Shown: positions 34,327-45,746 of the stretch, in pieces | How positions within the stretch are numbered: the first letter of the stretch is position 1 | How the letters are laid out: every line of letters begins with the position of its first letter | Assembly: GCF_037392515.1 (NCBI RefSeq) | Contig: NC_090288.1 | Span: 10,395,469-10,459,468, forward strand | Reading direction: 5' to 3' | From: Haliotis asinina | Taxonomy: Eukaryota > Mollusca > Gastropoda > Lepetellida > Haliotidae | Length of the DNA: 64,000 bases | The notes under the pieces: model-generated | Database searches by the model: none | Told to the model about the DNA's origin: nothing | Seen by the model: the letters and a program-made list of their open reading frames with translations, nothing else | Made by a program: the position numbers and the translations under genes

Positions 34327-35208
34327 ATGAATAATACAACTGTATTACTGACGACAGCAGAACTGATATCAATGTCGCTGCTAGGAACTATACACACTCT
34401 TGGAGTGCTTGCAAGTAGCATTGTGATCATCATCATTGTACGGACCCCGGGGATGAGAGGGTTCTCGGGTGCGCTCATGATAAACAAAAGCATTGCTGAA
34501 GTCATACAGGAGATCCTTACGGTGACTGCTATAGTAGTTGCTCCTTATCATATGGTTCAGTTTCAAATATGTCTTAGGCTAGCTCTGTTTGGACTCCAAG
34601 GTGTGGTCTCTCATAGTATATGTGCCCTGTCTGTAAACCTGTATCTGGCTACATGCAGGCAGTTGCAGTATAAGGGTCTTGTAACATGGAGACGGATCTA
34701 TAGCATCATGGTTTGTTCATGGATATTCAACATTGTGATCACCTCAACGTACCTCATCGCTCCATCTTTATACACTGTTGACCTCACGTCGCTGAATATA
34801 CTACACATGCATCTAACGCCATTTAACTTTTGGTTCCTACTTATCGCGATTCTCAATATCATTGTCGTACCTTTCTGCTTCGTGGCGCCTTGTTTCCTGA
34901 AATTTCGAATCGCCACAAACAGACTTTCCATGATCATGTTGAGTCCTCGCAGCGTGAAAAAAGTGAAGCTGTCTCAGTTGGTCCATATCGTGGCCACCAT
35001 CTACCTGCTCACTTTGATCCCACTTTTTATAGCCATCTCCGTAGAGGTTCAGATAAAAGGGCTCAAGGCCATCGCCTGGTCTGTCAACTCTGTCTACTAT
35101 ATCTTGAAGCCATTTCTCTATATCAAGCTGTATAAACCATTCCGAGAGACTATAAAGACTATGCGGTGCACCTCATGTGAGAGCCGTGTGTACCCAGATC
35201 CGCTCTGA
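34327..35208 (+). CDS. Class A (rhodopsin-like) GPCR, orphan, degenerate motifs
   Basis: 293 residues with seven hydrophobic segments, at about 11-35, 45-70, 80-105, 118-142, 162-188, 215-240 and 248-268. The N-terminus has an N-glycosylation site (MNNTT). After segment 3 the usual DRY is replaced by CRQLQY, and in segment 7 the NPxxY is replaced by KPFLY within SVYYILKPFLYIKLYKPFRE. A short tail with a CTSCESR pair follows. Such changes are common in lineage-specific invertebrate orphan receptors. The coding part is one exon with an acceptor (TTCTTGCACAG, ending at 34317) just upstream, so a 5' UTR intron is likely; an ATG two codons earlier (34321) is equally possible. The ligand is unknown. 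It lies immediately beside the LINE 5' end. Confidence 0.75.
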   Translation: MNNTTVLLTTAELISMSLLGTIHTLGVLASSIVIIIIVRTPGMRGFSGALMINKSIAEVIQEILTVTAIVVAPYHMVQFQICLRLALFGLQGVVSHSICALSVNLYLATCRQLQYKGLVTWRRIYSIMVCSWIFNIVITSTYLIAPSLYTVDLTSLNILHMHLTPFNFWFLLIAILNIIVVPFCFVAPCFLKFRIATNRLSMIMLSPRSVKKVKLSQLVHIVATIYLLTLIPLFIAISVEVQIKGLKAIAWSVNSVYYILKPFLYIKLYKPFRETIKTMRCTSCESRVYPDPL

Positions 35209-35885
35209 CCAAATTTCTGGGTATACTGGCTAGCGACCAGGTATCGCCATTTTTACCAGTTTTCAAAGATTTGCTCCATACTTTCTTAACATTATGAAAC
35301 AAAATTGTCTCGATGATAGAATAGCTATTCGCCGATGTTTCCGATGTTTCATGCATGTTTACAGCTTCCGATCGTGTTTCCCCAAAACCGCGACCAACAG
35401 GAAGCGCAGTAGTGAATATTGTGCTTTCCCAGCAGCCAACAAGACCAGTTATCGCCATTTTTGAATTTTTCGTTCACCAAATGTGACATAAATTTGGCAA
35501 TATACTATCAAAAAAATGTCTAACATGTAGACACTTTAGTGCACGAAATTTTACATCAGTTTAGAAGACGGTAATGTCTATACAACCAAGTGGATATTTT
35601 TACATAAGGGAGACTTTGAGCGCGATGGTGACGACGTAGCAAGACCCTGACGTCGGGTTTCCTGGCTCTCAGACAAATCTCATTCAACCTGTTGGACCGG
35701 ATAGCCTCTAAAGTCCAGGCACCCTGGCTGCTGTGCTCTCACCCGTGGCAGTATGATTACACAACTGTAGTGCCCGGATGTACCGATCTTGGGCTGCAGT
35801 GGTAACTGGAGGGCTGCCTGTCCGGGGACGATAAGGGAACGGTACAGACGAGAACACTGATAGTCACAATATATGCGATGACAGC
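35209..35885. other. No gene recognised
   Basis: Downstream flank of the GPCR gene. No coding sequence, repeat or clear AATAAA signal was seen. Confidence 0.4.
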
Positions 35886-36085
35886 AACTCAGCAATATCC
35901 CCGCGGTCCGTAAATAATTGAGTCTGAACAAGACAATCCAGTGATCAACAACATGAGCATAAATCTACTCAACTGGCATACTATGTCATGTCAGCCATGT
36001 CAGCGAGACCACCCCATCCCATCAGTCGCCCCTTTCGATAGGCATCACCTGCCGAAGACCCATTTCATTTCGGATCCTTACAGCT
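35886..36085 (-). mobile_element. Long-family SINE, diverged
   Basis: Has GTAAATAATTGAGTCTGAAC, AAGACAATCCAGTGATCAAC + AACATGAGCAT, GTCAGCGAGACCACC and CATCAGTCGCC in family order. The tail end is mostly lost (CAACTCAGCAATATCC). Confidence 0.75.
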
Positions 36086-36610
36086 CCTTGACTTTCGCAC
36101 GGTTCCGATTGTAAAATAAGCATGTGTGTGATTACAATTATTAGGGATAACATCACGTGTTCACGAGTCTTTAAGCGGATCCTGCCATACCAAGGGAACC
36201 TGTCATAAACACATGCAAGAATAGGCCATGTGTTCCGCTTGGTTATATGTTTACTACGTATGTTCCTATATACGTTCCCATGTCTGAGAGGTATGAAGGA
36301 TCATTTATAATAGCTTCACCGAAATCTTACCAGCGCTTGCCCAGGATTATTAGATACATCTTATGAAGAGGAATATAAGTGTTAACAAAGGATGTAAAGC
36401 TCGTATTGTGAATGTGTTTATTAGACATTATCAATATCTGTAGACATAATTGTATTTACTTATACGTGTCTCACATCGTACACATTTTGTATGATGCTTT
36501 ATCGACATTAACAGAATGGACACGAGTCGGTAATTGTTTTTTTTCTTTCGTGTACAGTCATTCAGACACTCGGGCGTTACATACAACAACACCTTTCAGA
36601 CACGTATTGG

Positions 36611-36745
36611 CAGTGGGGTAGCCTAGTGGTTAGCGCGTTCGCTCATAACGCCGAGGTTCGCTTCCCATCATGGGTGCAGTGTGTGAATCCCCACCGTGAT
36701 ATTGCTGGTACAGTGCTAAAATGTGTGTTAACTACACTCAAACCA
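36611..36745 (+). mobile_element. tRNA-derived SINE
   Basis: GGGGTAGCCTAGTGGTTAGC (box A), GAGGTTCGCTTCCC (box B), then CATGGGTGCAGTGTGTGAAT, CCGTGATATTGCTGG and a short ACACTCAAACC tail. Confidence 0.8.
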
Positions 36746-38083
36746 AAATGGAAACAACGTATGTGGTGGTAACGCCCCTATTTCAGTAAGAAGCTACATT
36801 CAAGATATACTGGTTTCATGGTGTTAACCTGTCAGTACTGTCGAACAACTGTGTTGATATTTCATGTTCTGTTTTCATTAAAAGATTTCTTCCTGAATCG
36901 TCCTACAAGTTGTTTGTGTGTATTTGGACGGGTTTCGGTGAAGTGGGTGAGTTAGTATTTAACGTCACAGTCACATAGTGACGAAAATTATTTATACCAA
37001 AAAAATGGAAACTTTTGGAAGTGTAAAACCTGCAGACGACTGACAGTAAAAACACTAGAGTATCGCAGATATCAATATAAAACTTCATCAGGTGAATCAC
37101 CTTCATCAGGTGAATGAATGTTATGAGAACATATATGTGTTCATGTAAGAACAGCAAAACGTAATCAGACATGAAAGATGCAAGCTGAAAAACGACAATC
37201 AACAGTTAGTTGTCGTTGATAGGTTACAACTGGAGGCCATCATTTCAAATATGCTTTAATCCTTATCACATACCTAACAGCAAAGTAAACACAGCTCTAT
37301 TATCGTTGTCAACTTTTAAAATAGAAGACATAAACATGAACCTTTACTTTAATGAGATTAATTTCTTTATCAGAATTTGTGTTTCTGTTTCTGTTCAGTA
37401 TAGTATGTTCTTCATATGAAATGAGTAGCCTGTTGAAAGGAAAACGAAAAAAGCTTCTTTTTGGTTCTTTTTCGCCAAATAAAATGCGTTACCATCGCTA
37501 TTGTATTCATAAAGTCGATTAGTACATCTGTTCGGTTTTATTTACGCTACAATTTCTACAATTACAACCTTTAAGTTGTCACAAATAAACTAACCTGACA
37601 TAGCTCATCCATGACATAGTACAAATTCGGTATCAACAATATTCATATGCCCGTACGCAGCACTTTCAAACTCATGAGGAAAACAAAATATGAAATTCAA
37701 AGACGAATAAAAGACAAAAATGCAATATTTATTCGTACAACAAACGTTGATGGCACACATCTGAACATCATGACAAGTTCATTACCAGAATCTTGATGGA
37801 CTTCTGTTATTTGAAATGGTGAGCAAGCATTAAGTATATGACAAGTTGGAGGATGGACAACTGAAAATATATTGATTTGCGCCCAACAGAACTAACGTAT
37901 CTACGTTGATATTTATATAAACGAATGAGCGACACATAGATTTATCAGAGACTTATCTCTGTGTTTATCAGAGAGCATACTACTTGTAGCGGAAAACCAA
38001 TAACCAAACTCAATGTGTCGTTTTGGTTCATTTCTTAACAACGGACAATTGAGCACATAAATTACTTATAATTGTATTCTCTA
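36746..38083. other. No coding sequence; downstream flank of gene A
   Basis: An imperfect doubling of CTTCATCAGGTGAAT lies at 37083-37108. The part around 37730 (TTTATTCGTACAACAAACG) matches 47688 downstream of gene B, showing that the duplicated unit extends beyond the coding exons. Confidence 0.5.
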
Positions 38084-41000
38084 CTAGACCATTTTTCTCA
38101 TTCTGATCCTTGTTGATGGTGCCAAGTTGATGACGTCATGGCAGAGTACCGGCATGTCTATTGCTATCAAGATGCAAAGAGCGCAAATGAGTATCACAAT
38201 AGCAAACGTCCCCAGAGCTCGTGCTGACACTCGTGAATCAGGGGCACTGGTGTGCTGTCTCCTGTAGATAGATAGATCCTTCCGACTGAGACTCAAATGA
38301 AACCGTAAATGATCAATCATATCTTTGAGACGATCTTCAGTGAGGTTCGTTATGAGTGATTTAACACTCACACAACCCTCCCCGAGGAAGGATGAATGTT
38401 GAATACTTTGGGTTTTCTCAAAAGCTGCTCCGTCGAAACTAGCAATTTCTGAAGGTGTTTCCTCGCCAGACGCGGCTGACGAAGTTAAAAGTGAAAGGTC
38501 CTGACTTGATGCCAACTGAGACGTAGGGGTGGTATGCGCCATAAGTTCAGATGAAAGTGATGCTTGTATGCTCAAAAGCCCAAGGTCCATGACGGGGCTT
38601 GCTCCAAACGTCATGCTTGAAGTCGGTTCCTGTACGGAAGAGGAAGTATCCTGACTGCACGGCGCTTCATTGACCTTTGGTTGCAGATATGTCCAGTTCT
38701 GAAGAGCAACATGTAAGATCAGTAACATCTTTCGTAACTGACTACACACATGTACTAAAATGCGACTATGCTTGTCGTAAGAGGCGACTAACGGGATCGG
38801 GTGGTCAGATTCGCTGACTTGGTTCAGACATGTCATTTGTTCCCAATTGCGCAGATCGATGCTCTTATGTCTGGTCCAAACTCGATTATTTACAGACCGC
38901 CACCATATGGCTGGAATATTGCCGGGTGCAGCGTAAAACTAATTTCACCCCTCACCTCACAGCGTACCCCATAGACCTATGTCCCTTGGCCCGTTCTTTA
39001 CAAATACCCTACGTACAATCTTGGGATTACAATCAGTATGGCCAACATCGACATCACCACGTGCCATAGTTGTCGATGTAATCGTTTACATTCCACATAT
39101 GGCAAGTGTCTCTGTTTCACTTATCGATTTCAGGCAAGTCGTAAGGGGTAATAAGTCGTTTTTTGCATCGACAGAAAGCTAAAATACGTACACATGCCAC
39201 CAATATAAAAACATATTATCGAAAAAACCTGGCATTCTCTCTTTAAGTACCTAGGTTACCATGGTTTCTGAAAATATGAAACGTTAACGAGTTAAGTTAC
39301 TTGTTTTGCATATTCCCTGCCTATTTCATGTGAGGCCTCCTTGGGATGGGTGTTGCAATACGGTTTACAATGTACGTCATCAACTGACCGGAAATAAGAG
39401 ACCCAGCTGACTCACTCACACTCTTTGAAGAATGCTCAAACACTTACTGTATTGATCTTCCTCGAGCCCATGCTAGCTGGATAACAGTATGAAGCTGTGT
39501 CATTCCCCGAACCTGACAGATACACAGCACAGTCTCCTGTTCCATCCAGAAAGTGGGATCCTTCAGATATTTCTCTCACTCCAACGGATATGTTTGATCC
39601 AGGTACAGAAGACCAATGGAAGTCAAACTGTATTGGTTGCGTGTCCATTGTTATTGCTTGTATTTGATCTGTATGAGTGACAACAGTCACCCAGTGTCTG
39701 TTGAAGTTGATAGGTGTAATAAACGAGTATCTGTTGTCCCACTGTTCCATGGGGACAATATGTGTCATACATGTCGGAGTTCCGCTGATGTTGCTTTTGC
39801 TAAATTTCATCACCATCACAGGTTTGTCTGACACGATTTCCACAAGTGTTTCAATGTTTACAACCAGCCACTCCCCAGATCCGTCTATATTGAAACTACT
39901 ATTGCCAATAATTATGTTTGTGTCAGAAAAACTCGATATGATCTTATAAGTATTGATTGGACTCCAGTGATTTTCGGAATTGACAACAGATACGAAACTC
40001 TTCCCCCACGATCTGATTGGTAAAGTCTGCTCAACAAGATGACTTCTTTCCCCGATCAACCTATTTCCACTGACCACACTAACACGTTTGTTTGCTTGAA
40101 CATAGGTTCCTGTCAGGTCAGTATCAGCTTCGAGAAGAAGGACTTCAAATTGATTCAGTGTCAAGTTGACATATTCTGGATTTGTGATTCGTACTTCATC
40201 CACGACCAACACACACCCAGGTGGTAGCCTGACAGACACGCTGGTAATGTCTGTATGTGCAGTGATAGCCACTTGACTTCGACCTTCGCTGTGAGTGATG
40301 ACATAGTACTTCCTCCGCCATGCATTAACGTCAAAAACTAGGTAACCGTCTGTTGGTCCAAATGACCAACTGACAGCCATTACCGTTGCCCACCCTTCCG
40401 ATGACACAGAGATGCTATTAGCTGAACGTGTATACCCTGCCACTGAATTGTCTAGAGTTGTTTTCCACCCATAACCTTGTTGTCTGGAGATTGTATATGA
40501 TGTCGATGTATGTATTGCATGATGACGTATGGTTCCATTGTCTTCGCGGGTCCTGGGCGTTGAGACAAGGAGCTCGCCTGGAAATGGTCCTCCCTGTCCG
40601 AGCAATGTTGGTAGAATGAACCAGTTTCCTTTAGTTGAGGCTATAACACAAGAGATTACAGCATCAGTCATTTCTTGTTGCTCCATATGTTGACCTTCGT
40701 AGACAGTCGTTTGCTAATGTGCTACTACCGTCGGTTTCTACCTTTATATAGCTGGATGTGCTCCAAATGACGTCATTGTTACAACTGATTTATTTCGTTT
40801 CAAATACAGACATTTGTGTACCTGACAGGGCGATAAATTACTCATGACATCGCACACCATCCGTGGCGTGAACATCCTCTGGCATTACCTCAACAAGCGC
40901 ATTAACATCAGACATGGCATCGGTAGCGTGAACATCAGCAGGTACATTCGGGATTCGGGATAAAATATTCAAATTCGGGATTCGAATCCCCACTCCCCAA

Positions 41001-42374
41001 TCAATTTCTAACTTCATGTTGTTCAACAAGGGTATGGTCAAGAACTCTTTCGAGGTCTCTTTTCGGTTATGCCATGAGACGTGCCATTGTCATGTGAATA
41101 GGTATTCAAAACTCGGTTTGGTCTATTGCATACAATGGCAAGATGTGTTATTAATTACTCGCATTGGGTGTAACATATAATTTATTGTTGTCAAATAATA
41201 TTTGTAGATTTGATACCATAATGATGCACAAACAAAAATATTCAACTGAATTGCAGGATTTAAAGGGTACTTTGAAAAAAGTATTTGATAGTGATGGAAT
41301 TGTTATGCATGGGATATGATGAAATCGTACATCAACAATGGATAAAGCAGTCGCCTGAGATTTTTAGTGGTATGCTTGGTAACTGCACACAGAGAACAGA
41401 GTAACAACAAGCAACAAGAAAAAATTACATTAGAAGGTTGTAGATACTGACTGCTAGGAACCAGATTGCCAGAACATCCAGTTGTACAAGGCAGACTACC
41501 ATCGGACAAACGGGACGCTTCTACCAAAAAGTCCCAGAAGTCAGGGACCACTTGAATGACCACCCGCAAAATCCGAATCACGCCACCATTTCCAGACATG
41601 CCATGAACATGCCAACATCGACTGAATGTTCTGCGTTGAGAAGCCTGTCATGGTTTGGCAACACCAACATAATGTTAAAGACTTAAGGCACATTGAAAGT
41701 GGGCGGTGGGATAGTCTAGTGGTTAAAGTGTTCGCTTGCCACGCCGAAGACCCGAGTTTGATTCCCCACATGGGTACAGTGTGAGGCCAATTTCTGATGT
41801 GCCCCGCCGTGATATTGTTTGAATATTGTTAAAAGCGGCGTGTAACTAAACTCACTCAACAAACCAAAAGACTTTTCAAAATATGCATGTTGTTGTTCCC
41901 CTAATTATTCAGGTGTGAGGGTAAGGGATGGTAACATATAAATGTTTGATACCAACAGGATGCAGGGTGGCTGAGTAGCCTAGTGGTTAAAGTGTTTGCT
42001 CGTCTCTCCCTAGGCCCGGGTTCTCTACATGGCTGCAGTGTGTGAAGCCTGTTTCCGGTCTCTCGCCGTGATGTTGCCATACTACACTCAACCACTCAGA
42101 TAATATATTTTTACTCAATCACTCACTCCAGACAAGATGAACAACAAGATGGCAACCAACAACATCGAGTCTTAACAGTTCTTTTTGTCTTTGTTTCAGA
42201 TGCAGTCAAATGAATTTTGGATCTAAACCCTACCACTTAGAATACATTATAGCAGGTTCCAGAAACAGCCACGACAAACAGAAAGCTCACACAACTGTAC
42301 TCACATGCTTGCACAGAATGTGGCGAATACGCCACAAGAATTGTCCAGAATAGTATCAGACCGATTTCGTCCAT
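38084..42374 (-). CDS. Gene A: IgGFc-binding-domain type I membrane protein
   Basis: Three exons on the minus strand: 42374-42305, 40640-39448 and 38698-38084, phases 1 and 0, giving 625 residues. Exon 1 is a signal peptide (MDEIGLILFWTILVAYSPHS). Exon 2 is a domain of about 398 residues resembling the N-terminal IgGFc-binding domain (GNWFILPTLLG, GPTDGYLVFD, DLTGTYVQANKRVSVVSGNR, SWGKSFVSV, CMTHIVP, GTGDCAVYLSG). Exon 3 is a Ser/Thr-rich stalk starting NWTYLQPKVNEAPC, a conserved juxtamembrane block (HTSAPDSRVSARALGT), one membrane span and a basic tail. Known proteins with this domain act in mucus and surface recognition; the ligand here is unknown. Intron 1 holds two SINEs and intron 2 one. 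Splice junctions are inferred from sequence and agreement with genes B and C. Confidence 0.8.
38757..38955 (+). mobile_element. Long-family SINE in intron 2 of gene A
   Basis: GCGACTATGCTTGTCGTAAG, GATCGGGTGGTCAGATTCGC, GCGCAGATCGATGCTC, CCAAACTCGATTATTTACAG, ATATGGCTGGAATATTGCC and a decayed CACCCCTCACCTCAC tail. It is antisense to the gene and lies 59 bp before exon 3. Gene C lacks any SINE here. Confidence 0.85.
41701..41861 (+). mobile_element. tRNA-derived SINE in intron 1 of gene A
   Basis: Box A GATAGTCTAGTGGTTAAAG and box B GAGTTTGATTCCCC, then ACATGGGTACAGTGTGAGGC, TTCTGATGTGCCCCGCCGTG and the tail AAAAGCGGCGTGTAACTAAA + CTCACTCAAC. It is antisense to the gene. Confidence 0.85.
41966..42108 (+). 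mobile_element. tRNA-derived SINE in intron 1 of gene A, second copy
   Basis: Box A GAGTAGCCTAGTGGTTAAAG, box B region GGCCCGGGTTCTC (altered), TGTGTGAAGCCTGTTTCCGG, CGCCGTGATGTTGCC and a short ACACTCAACCACTCA tail. It lies about 100 bp from the previous copy in the same orientation. Confidence 0.8.
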
Positions 42375-42460
42375 TTGTGACACGTGAACTGGTCATAACG
42401 ATGCTTGTCACCCAGTTTTTATTTAAGCCGCCGCTGTTTGTGTTTTGGATTGGTGAAAAA
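42375..42460 (-). promoter_or_regulatory. Core promoter of gene A
   Basis: The minus strand has a TATA-like TTAAATAAAAAC (42426-42415), about 40-50 bp upstream of the start codon, preceded by CAGCGGCGGC and a CCAAT box in TCACCAATCC. The same order appears upstream of genes B and C. Confidence 0.55.
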
Positions 42461-42814
42461 TTAATTAACGTGCTGTTTAGCACACACACACATTTCTGAA
42501 CATCAAACACGTAGTGACAAACACACATGAATATGGCAAGCCAATCAGAAACTTAACTGTTCTTAAATTATTAACTTCAAAAACAGTAGTTTTACGTTCA
42601 GAACAAAATAGCTTTAATACAAAATCTTCTCAAGCCTCTAAGTCACTAGATAATCTGTAACATCCTTCCAAGCGTATTTGACATGGCTGTTTATATAAAT
42701 TGTATTAACAATATGTGTAGATCCGTAGATCTTGTGGAAACACCGATTTGCGTACTGATTCAGTAAAGGTGAAACATTGATTGACCTCGAGTTTTAATCA
42801 GTTGTATTTTTTCG

Positions 42815-43182
<368 letters not shown>

Positions 43183-43783
43183 TAGAGTTGTTTTTACAAA
43201 GGTTTGTAGGTATATAGTAGTATGTATGGTGTCGTTTATATAACAGAATACGTTGAAATGGGGTGTACATACTGTTTGTACATAGGGCGGGTGACCATAG
43301 GTGGAGCCAGTGAAGTAATCAGTTCAAGGAAATCAGTTAATGCGCTAGACATTGGGTAGGAAGACACCCTGGTCCCTATTCAGCTCAGGTCTTGACCGTG
43401 TGAGATGGACAGCTTCCATTAATATCCGTGTACGCTAGTTAATGTTCAGGCTAAGATTTCTGTGTCATGCAAGCTGATGGTATGGCCAGGATTCTTAACT
43501 CTGTGTTCCGAAAGAGCTGACTTTAAGTCAGTTGATTTGTTGACAGACGCTTGGTGCCCATTCAAAGGGGTGCCAATAGATCAGCCAGCTACTTACGTGT
43601 CACCACAGTTGATTTCCTGTCGGGTTGGGAGTAATGTTGCAGATGCCCTTGCCAGTGGAGTTTAATAAGGATTTAATGTTATACCGCGTGAGAATGTGGT
43701 GTAGGGTCCATCAGCCATCAAATCAGCAAACACTGAATTGGAATTCAGTGTAAACAGAGTTTATTGTGGCGTCTATTTTCACG

Positions 43784-44413
43784 TCAGTCTAAGTAAAATT
43801 ATCCTCAGTACTTTCCGTTACACTGCACTACTGAGTCTAACAAAACCTTATGGGAGCTCGCCCCAGGTAACCTTTGATATTGACCAATCAGAACACAGCT
43901 TACCAAATCGCGAAAGTGCACATTTGCACATACCTTTTGAACTTTTTATCTCGAAAAGGTTCGTATCCGAACGATTCCGAATGCCATTGAGCTTTCAGGG
44001 TGATGCACACGGCGCGCACAACCATGACATCGGTGAGTAAACAGTCGTCGCTGAAAATAGTCACTAACTATGTTTTGGCAATATTCAAGGATGTTATTTT
44101 GCGGAAATATTAGCTAATGGTAACAATGTCAACAGAAACCCCAAAGCGTGTATACTGAAGGTCAAGTAACTGTGTTACGTGTGAATTTTTGTTTGTGGAG
44201 AGATCTGTGTCAGTAACCTGAATATTTTGAAAGTCCCTCCGATCTCTAAATAGCAGTCGTTGTCTGGTGGGTTAAATCTATTTAACCGTCTCACGTTTGA
44301 TTGGACGGTCATAGGTCGCTCAAAGGTTACCTGACGCGACCTTCTGTTAGGTTTTGTTAGACCCAGTGGTGAAGTGTTACGAAATACACAGAGACTAAGT
44401 TTACTTAGACTGA
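43784..44413. mobile_element. 630-bp inverted-repeat DNA transposon with 8-bp target duplication (hAT/P/Kolobok-like MITE)
   Basis: Flanked by TTTTCACG at 43776-43783 and 44414-44421. The ends TCAGTCTAAGTAAA / TTTACTTAGACTGA extend into imperfect inverted repeats of more than 100 bp, including GTCTAACAAAACCT and CAGGTAACCTTTGA with their inverses. No transposase frame is present. An 8-bp duplication is typical of hAT and a few other superfamilies. The element at 8511-8595 is an end-to-end deletion product of the same family. Confidence 0.85.
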
Positions 44414-44641
44414 TTTTCACGTTCACATTTGCAAAAATAAATGTGGATCGGTTGAAACGTTGGTCATTGCCTGAATAGGTTAGTGAGGTTTAGGTTTAAA
44501 ATAAAGCATAAATACTTATCTCCGGCCTTTTCTTTTTTAATGTGTGACATTAAAATTGAACTATCCCCCAATATGTCATATGTATTTTCCATTTCGCACA
44601 ATAGTTTTACAAATAAATGTAAATCACCATGAAGTACTATA

Positions 44642-44801
44642 CACTGGAGGCTGTCTAAACCGGCACTTGCTGGGACTGAAGAAACAATCCGGTTTAGAAT
44701 ATGTGCCGGATTATAGAGCTCATGATAAATGTACAAATCATGGACGGGACCGGGATTTTATTCCGCTGGTGACAACTTGCCGGCTTGGACAGCTTCCACT
44801 G
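44642..44801. mobile_element. pogo/mariner-like MITE, 160 bp, TA target, copy 2
   Basis: The ends CACTGGAGGCTGTCTAAACC and GGCTTGGACAGCTTCCACTG are inverse copies flanked by TA. The matching region upstream of gene B (near 52275-52310) has no such insert, so gene B's flank serves as the empty site. Confidence 0.75.
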
Positions 44802-44814
44802 TATCTTGTATATA

Positions 44815-45060
44815 TCAAAGGAATGGTGATAAGGAAACAGCAATATAGCAAATTAATCAGATTGATCTCTGGTTTATTGTCCTCGAAAACAGTAGCTTTA
44901 TGTTCTGAACAAAATATTTTTGTAGCTTGAAATTTTCGAGGTCGTGCCTCACTCACCAGAAATTTGATATTGTTCTTTATGTAAACTGTGGTAACAACTT
45001 GTGTATATGTTTTTTGTGGAAACACCAGTTTGTAAATATGTGCATTCTGTCAAATTCAGT
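44815..45060 (+). repeat. Orphan copy of the gene A/B upstream region
   Basis: Matches 42520-42745 (upstream of A) and 51745-51975 (upstream of B): AAACAGCAATATAGCAAA, AACAGTAGCTTTATGTTCTG + AACAAAATATTTTT, TCGAGGTCGTGCCTC and TTGTGGAAACACCAG. No exon of the gene family was found beside it, so it may be the remains of a lost fourth gene. Confidence 0.55.
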
Positions 45061-45439
45061 TGAATTATTGTCAACCTGTATACAATGCAGTTTGCCAGGG
45101 GGTCCAAGAAGAATGTCGTGACAGTGAAGTGTCAAGGCTGAAGCAGATTGTGTTGATGTCAGCATACTGATACTTTTCAGAATGAGAATGGAATAATCCT
45201 TCATATACGAGAATGCCTCGAGAAAACCTGTCTGCCAAAAGAAACTATTCTCTGGAAATTGGCTATGATCCAATGATGACGAACGTCAACAAAACGTTTC
45301 TCGTTTTACTTCCAATACCGCCCGTAGTGCTGATAACAAAAAACATCCCTATCCGATGACAATTGCACCGCCTATTACCTACTGTTTTGTCGTACTGGAG
45401 TCCGGTGGGGAGAGTTGGTTATTATCTTACCCCATTTGT

Positions 45440-45545
45440 GCTCATGATTTTGATCACTGTATTGTCTAGCCTAGACTCGATTATTTACAGACCATTTGTA
45501 TCTAGAATATTACTGCGTGCGGCGTTAAACCACAAGCAGCCAGCC
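45440..45545 (+). mobile_element. Truncated long-family SINE with altered tail
   Basis: GCTCATGATTTTGATCACTG, TAGCCTAGACTCGATTATTT, TCTAGAATATTACTGCGTGC, GGCGTTAAACCAC, then AGCAGCCAGCCAACCA in place of the (ACTC)n tail. Confidence 0.7.
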
Positions 45546-45746
45546 AACCAAGTTCTTCTTCATTTCGTTTTCTGGCCATCCAATAAATAGTTCGTGTTCA
45601 GTCATCTTTCACCATCAAATAACGACTTTCTTCATATTCTACACTTTATTTAAGACGTCATAAAATGGGTGTATGCTGCCATAATAGATGGCAGTTAAGA
45701 TCTCATATCATCCTGTTCAGAAGAGTGTAAATGACATCTTAGCCAT

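Noticed and set aside
39489..40619. Plus-strand frames opposite gene A, repeated opposite B and C
   Set aside because: They are antisense shadows of the conserved exon 2; they are conserved only because the true exon is.
41701..41780. tRNA genes at the SINE heads (also 13.7, 25.7, 36.6 and 42.0 kb)
   Set aside because: A and B boxes are present, but acceptor stems do not pair and SINE bodies with ACTC tails follow.
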